From the NCBI RefSeq assembly GCF_026151205.1, contig NC_087084.1, forward strand, positions 7,117,394-7,181,393: a stretch of 64,000 nucleotides of DNA, written 5' to 3'. This DNA comes from Bolinopsis microptera. Its lineage: Eukaryota; Ctenophora; Tentaculata; Lobata; Bolinopsidae. The notes beneath the pieces were generated by a model that saw nothing but the letters and a program-made list of their open reading frames with translations, did not search any database and was not told the DNA's origin. Shown here one piece after another: positions 59,664 to 64,000 of this stretch. Both the position numbers and the translations under genes were made by a program. Within the stretch, counting starts at the first letter, position 1. Every line of letters begins with the position of its first letter.

Positions 59664-59966
59664 ATGCAAACATTTTTATCAGGAATGTCACTTCTAAAAA
59701 CAGAAAGGTTTGAGGGGATTGATATCAAAGAAGAGATGACAGACGACCAACAAGTTAACACTACTTCAACCTGGTCATCATCAGTATGCAATTGTAAATG
59801 TGAGGAAGACGACGGAAGTAACAATCTGAAAGCTGAAGCCGTGCTGTGTAATCAGCTTGAAGCTAGTTCAGAACACTTCAAGCAAGTAGGCGAAGTTGTA
59901 AAGATTGAGGATGTCAGGATTTTCCGTGATGTCCCGCCTAAAGATGAACCTTTGGACTATAAAGAA

Positions 59967-60051
59967 CGCTGAAGCCACCCTAATTCGAGTAAGTCGTACA
60001 CACACGGATCAAAAATACAGAATATTGCCCGTGTTCAATAATAATAATAAT
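59967..60051 (+). mobile_element. 85-bp RTE LINE 3' tail
   Basis: CGCTGAAGCCACCCTAATTC ... (AAT)n is the terminal 85 bp of the RTE element at 57,248-57,718, joined directly to the zinc-finger codons AAAGAA. This is an extreme 5' truncation or a recombination product. Confidence 0.85.
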
Positions 60052-60338
60052 ATTCCATTTCTGCTTCTTGTTATTCAGGCTGAAAGTCTATCTTTGGGAG
60101 AAACCTCTCTGTCTGGGATCAAACATAAGTTGAAAAAAAAAACAAAAACACACAGGAGAGAAAACTTATTCTTGCACTTTGTGTGATTACAAAGCAAGTC
60201 GATCGAGCGATGTTGCTCGTCACAAACTGACACACACAGGAAAGAAACCCTATTCTTGCAGTTTATGTCATTATAAATCAAATCAATCAGGCCATCTTGC
60301 TCGTCACAAACAACTGACACACACTGGAGAAAAACCTT

Positions 60339-60341
<3 letters not shown>

Positions 60342-60395
<54 letters not shown>

Positions 60396-61079
60396 ACCAT
60401 ATTAAAGTACATTAAATACATTAAAGTATATCCCCGGGTCAAAATCGGAAAAAATCCTACATTTTAATATACATTAATATACCTACAATTAGAAGATTTA
60501 TATTCTTCGTTAAGATTTACATGATGAACTATATTTTTCACTCAGATTCGCAAGATAAGCCTGTTTTAGGACTAGTACATGAAGTTCCATCCAGATTGGT
60601 CAAAAATTGGCTGAGCTATGAGCTTTAAAAAATATGCCCATATTTGGGCATACGCTTTTGCCCAAATTCGCTTTTGCCCAAATTCGATAAAATTTCAATA
60701 TTTTTTAATGAGACTAACTCTATGTGAAAGATATAACTCAGTGTTTGTTGAATATAGTGGATACTAAGTAAAAAGACCTCCATGAACAAAATTGGGAAAA
60801 TTGCACATAATATCTCGGTTCGGAATACAAGCCAAAATGATTTCATTAAAATTGAAATAACTCCATCAGTTTTCAATATTTTTTCAAGAACTTTTTGGAA
60901 TCGATTAAGAATTGCATTTCAAGCTTATTTTGGGCAACAATTTTTGATATAGGCCTCCAAGGGATATATTAAAGTATATTGTAGGTATATTAAAGTATAT
61001 TAAAGTATATCCCCGGGTCAAAATCGGGAAAAATCCTACATTTTAATATACTTTAATATGGTTGCCCCCCCCCCCCCCC
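60342..61079. mobile_element. MITE with poly-G/poly-C ends, copy in gene B
   Basis: Same 671-bp core (60,394-61,064) as the copy at 58,026, at the same site in the finger array, so it was duplicated with the gene. Its left end is a run of 52 G and its right end 15 C; tract lengths differ from copy C while the core is almost unchanged. Confidence 0.88.
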
Positions 61080-61324
61080 TTATTCTTGCAGTTTGTGTGA
61101 TTATAAATCAAATCAATCGGCAATCTTGCTTCTCACAAACGGACACACACCGGGGAGAAACCTTATTCTTGCAGTTTGTGTGATTATAAATCAAATCACT
61201 CTTGCAATCTTGCTTCTCTCAAACAGACTCACACTGGTTAGAAACCTCATTCTTGCAGTTTTTGTGATTTTAAATCGAATCGATCGGGTAATCTCGCTTC
61301 TCACAAACGGACACCCACCAGGGT

Positions 61325-62104
61325 GAGAGAAATTCCGGAAGAAAAATTTCGCTAGTTAATACATTAAATTATTATAGAGCTTATGTTTGATAAATTTACT
61401 TCGACAGAATTTTTATGACCAAAATCTTGTCGGTCATCCCAGAAAATATATTTAAATGATATTGCAAACTTTAGATTGTTCTCCGTTTTTTGGTTAATTT
61501 TGATAGCTACAATTTGTGGCTTGATTATAATATATTTTATTTAATAATTTGATGATTGAAATTAGTTACCAATTATAATACACTAGTAGAAACTCGCTAG
61601 TTGAAAGCTTTGTTCAAGGACATCTTAAAAATCAGTTATGTTTAATTTCTCTTTATCATCAAGCTCTGTTATACTACTCCTATGGAAAGTAGGGATTTTA
61701 TTTGACAATGACAACAACGTTGAATTTTGAGATAATGATAACTTTTATTGACTTAGTTATTAACTTAGTCAACCTAATTTAGACAATGTTGTAAAATCTT
61801 GCAACCAATGAATTGTTTGAAAAAGGAAGAAAATCCTTATTTAAATCAGCACAAGCAGTTTCACTTCATTTTATCGCTGATAATTTCAATTATTGTCGAT
61901 AACTTCCAAAATCTTGTTGGTTATCACAAACAAATATTTGACCAATATTGCAAACTTTAGAGTGTACTCTGTTTTTGGTTTATTGCTCAATCAAATTTGA
62001 ATATATAATTTATTTGGTATTTTTCATGATTGAGTCGTTACAAATTATAGTAAATAATCTTGTTATTTTTAATTCTGTTCGCTTAAGACGTAAAGAACAT
62101 TGAT
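61325..62104. other. Upstream region of zinc-finger copy A
   Basis: As 58,976-59,663, with an extra segment at about 61,420-61,495 (CCAAAATCTTGTCGGTCATC...) that is itself a diverged copy of 61,907-61,985. It contains the presumed promoter. Confidence 0.55.
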
Positions 62105-63181
62105 ATGCAAACATTTTTATCAGGAATGTCACTTCTAAAAACAGAAAGGTTTGAGGGGATTGATATCAAAGAAGAGATGACAGACGACCAACAAGTTAAC
62201 ACTACTTCAACCTGGTCATCATCAGTATGCAATTGTAAATGTGAGGAAGACGACGGAAGTAACAATCTGAAAGCTGAAGCCGTGCTGTGTAATCAGCTTG
62301 AAGCTAGTTCAGAACACTTCAAGCAAGTAGGCGAAGTTGTAAAGATTGAGGATGTCAGGATTTTCCGTGATGTCCCGCCTAAAGATGAACCTTTGGACTA
62401 TAAAGAACTTCGGTGTAATAACTGTAATCTTGCGCTAACACCATCGAATGTAATACCTGCGAAAAGAAAGTCTTCTTATTTTCCTATACCTACTGAGTCT
62501 GATTGTGGTATTCAGGCTGAAACTCTATCTATTGGAGAAACCTTTCCGTCTGGGACTAAACAGAAGTTGAAAAAACAGAAACAAAAACACACCAGAGAGA
62601 AAACTTATTCTTGCAGTTTGTGTGATTACAAAGCAAGTCGATCGAGCCATCTTGCTTCTCACAAACGGACACACACTGGGGAGAAACCCTATTCTTGCAG
62701 TTTGTGTGATTATAAATCAAATCAATCGAGCTCTCTCGCTCGTCACAAACTGACACACACCAGGGAGAAACGTTATTCTTGCAGTTTGTGTGATTACAAA
62801 TCAAATCAATCGAGCACTCTTGCTTCTCACAAACTGACACACACCGGGGAGAAACCTTATTCTTGCAGTTTGTGTGATTATAAAGCGAGTCGATCCAGCA
62901 CTCTTGCTCGTCACAAACGGACACACACTGGGGAGAAACCTCATTCTTGTAGTTTGTGTGATTATAAATCTAATCAGTCGGGTGATCTTGCTCGTCATAA
63001 ACTGACACACACCAGGGAGAAACCTTATTCTTGCAGTTTGTGTGATTTTAAATCGAAACGATTAGACAATCTTGCTTCTCACAAACTGACACACACCGGG
63101 GAGAAACCCTATTCTTGCTTTCTTGCAGTTTGTGTGATTATAAAGCGAGTCGATCCAGCACTCTTGCTCGTCACAAACTGA
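62105..63181 (+). CDS. C2H2 zinc-finger protein, copy A (best preserved)
   Basis: Single-exon frame of 358 residues. Residues 1-105 are acidic, with sumoylation-type motifs (IKEE, VKIED) and a CNCKCEEDD patch. Residues 106-155 form a linker ending KLKKQKQKHTREK. Six classical fingers follow (C-x2-C-x12-H-x3-H, 28-residue period, TGEKP/TREKP linkers). The helices vary at contact positions: ASRSSHLAS, SNQSSSLAR, SNQSSTLAS, ASRSSTLAR, SNQSGDLAR, SKRLDNLAS. In finger 7 an 8-bp duplication (TTCTTGCT near 63,117) shifts the frame, and a further base is missing near 63,196. Without these, one or two more fingers would be read. Likely a nuclear DNA-binding protein. Confidence 0.85.
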   Translation: MQTFLSGMSLLKTERFEGIDIKEEMTDDQQVNTTSTWSSSVCNCKCEEDDGSNNLKAEAVLCNQLEASSEHFKQVGEVVKIEDVRIFRDVPPKDEPLDYKELRCNNCNLALTPSNVIPAKRKSSYFPIPTESDCGIQAETLSIGETFPSGTKQKLKKQKQKHTREKTYSCSLCDYKASRSSHLASHKRTHTGEKPYSCSLCDYKSNQSSSLARHKLTHTREKRYSCSLCDYKSNQSSTLASHKLTHTGEKPYSCSLCDYKASRSSTLARHKRTHTGEKPHSCSLCDYKSNQSGDLARHKLTHTREKPYSCSLCDFKSKRLDNLASHKLTHTGEKPYSCFLAVCVIIKRVDPALLLVTN

Positions 63182-64000
63182 CACACACCAGGGAGAACCC
63201 TATTCTTGCAGTTTGTGTGATTATAAATCATATCACCCTTCCAATCAATTAAACAAATAATCAATTAAACAAATAATCAAAGTTTTAGCACATTTTACAG
63301 CATAAAATTTAAACAAATGAAAACATATAATGCTCTTAGTGGTAAATGGCCGTTTGTTCTGAGCTGTATGGTTTTTTGACTATCAACTAGTGGGGCAAGG
63401 AATGTACTGGCTGGTAGCTTTTGTATACACCAGAACGCTAGTCTGGTTGATTAGTGACCAAATTAGAGGCGTTGATAGGAAGGCAACATAATTTGTGGGT
63501 GTAAGAGGGAATATTTGGCATGCATTATTCTAGCAGCTATTTTGTAACAAATGGTCTTTACGATTATTAAGGACGGTAAGTATTTTGGGTGTTCAATACT
63601 AAATCATGGCTAAATGTCTAAGTGGGGGCTGGGGGTTTAAATTTAGGGGAGAAAAAGAAATGAATATTGGGTTATAATATTAATCATAGATGTCAACCCT
63701 GATATAACTATTGTACTAAAAATTTGATCATAATGCTTAGGGTCTTTATTAGAATTCAAATTGGATACAAAAATAGGATCTCTTTACACTACACTTACTC
63801 ACTCACACATCATATTTAACTTGACAGAGGAATACCTGGCAGAGTAAGTCGATTTGGTCATGAAATTTTGGAGGTCAGGTGGAATCCCTGCAGGAGCCTA
63901 CGAAAATGTAAGGTTACAAATATCAAAGTCTTTATTTGTACAGTCATACACGGCATGACAATGCTGGTTGGAAAGTAGTGAAGATTTCAGTTTGGATTTC
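63182..64000. other. 3' flank, no gene seen
   Basis: The rest of the finger array in a shifted frame runs to about 63,250 (CDYKSYHPSNQLNK). An AATCAATTAAACAAAT repeat (two copies, 63,243-63,275) follows, then DNA with no supported reading frame. Confidence 0.5.

Larger units (their letters stand above)
59664..61324 (+). pseudogene. C2H2 zinc-finger gene copy B, broken
   Basis: The first 101 codons are identical in sense to copy A (MQTFLSGMSLLKTERFEGID...PPKDEPLDYKE). Then an 85-bp RTE tail (59,967-60,051) introduces a stop. The remaining part (from about 60,072) repeats copy C: an A-run frameshift, two fingers, a MITE at 60,342-61,079, and three frameshifted fingers to 61,324. It could at most make a roughly 102-residue protein with the acidic N-terminus only. 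Confidence 0.87.

Noticed and set aside
1-64000. tRNA, rRNA or other standard RNA genes
   Set aside because: No A/B box pair, cloverleaf or rRNA-like conserved stretch was recognised by eye. A covariance-model scan would be decisive.

Overview
The window is nuclear DNA of an animal. It has GT-AG introns, a calpain-7 gene split over phase-changing exons, signal-peptide LamG (pentraxin-like) genes, C2H2 zinc-finger genes, and many non-LTR retrotransposon (LINE) and MITE remnants. The LINE types and the zinc-finger and lectin style recall cnidarians or another early-branching marine invertebrate, but the species cannot be fixed from sequence alone. Nothing bacterial was seen (no operons, CRISPR or rRNA).

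Layout. (1) 1-9,588: the last six exons of calpain-7 on the + strand. Intron 667-1,623 is filled by a 30-bp minisatellite of overlapping CRE and E-box motifs. The 6.6-kb intron 2,052-8,690 holds a complete antisense gene for a secreted acidic 11-residue-repeat protein (3,948-4,568), a 32-bp minisatellite that forms the end of that gene's coding region, a clean hAT-type MITE, hairpin clusters and an E-box cluster. (2) 10.2-18.5 kb: a 359-367-bp satellite and a tandem pair of three-exon genes for secreted LamG proteins. The pair is separated by a minus-strand LINE remnant with RT-end and RNase H domains. (3) 18.6-50.6 kb: a head-to-tail array of a roughly 5.37-kb unit, five full and two partial copies. 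Each unit joins a TE-type CXC-protein fragment, a 400-bp GC-rich palindromic block, a 5'-truncated LINE reverse transcriptase and a 1.2-kb AT-rich 3' region. The copies differ mostly by scattered one-base indels, unlike the clean flanks, so part of the decay may be assembly error. (4) 50.6-57.7 kb: three further LINE remnants. One is an RTE-like element interrupted by a clean copy of the array's 1.2-kb 3' region flanked by a 5-bp target duplication. (5) 57.7-63.2 kb: a tandem triplication of a C2H2 zinc-finger gene. The last copy is nearly intact. The first two are broken by the same 671-bp MITE whose ends are poly-G/poly-C tracts, up to 52 G.

How the parts relate: calpain-7 is the only obviously conserved housekeeping gene. 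The nested acidic gene, the LamG pair and the zinc-finger set are lineage-specific and each is tied to local tandem duplication. The array is the dominant feature, and its unit appears to be a chimeric transposable element whose 3' end can also move alone.
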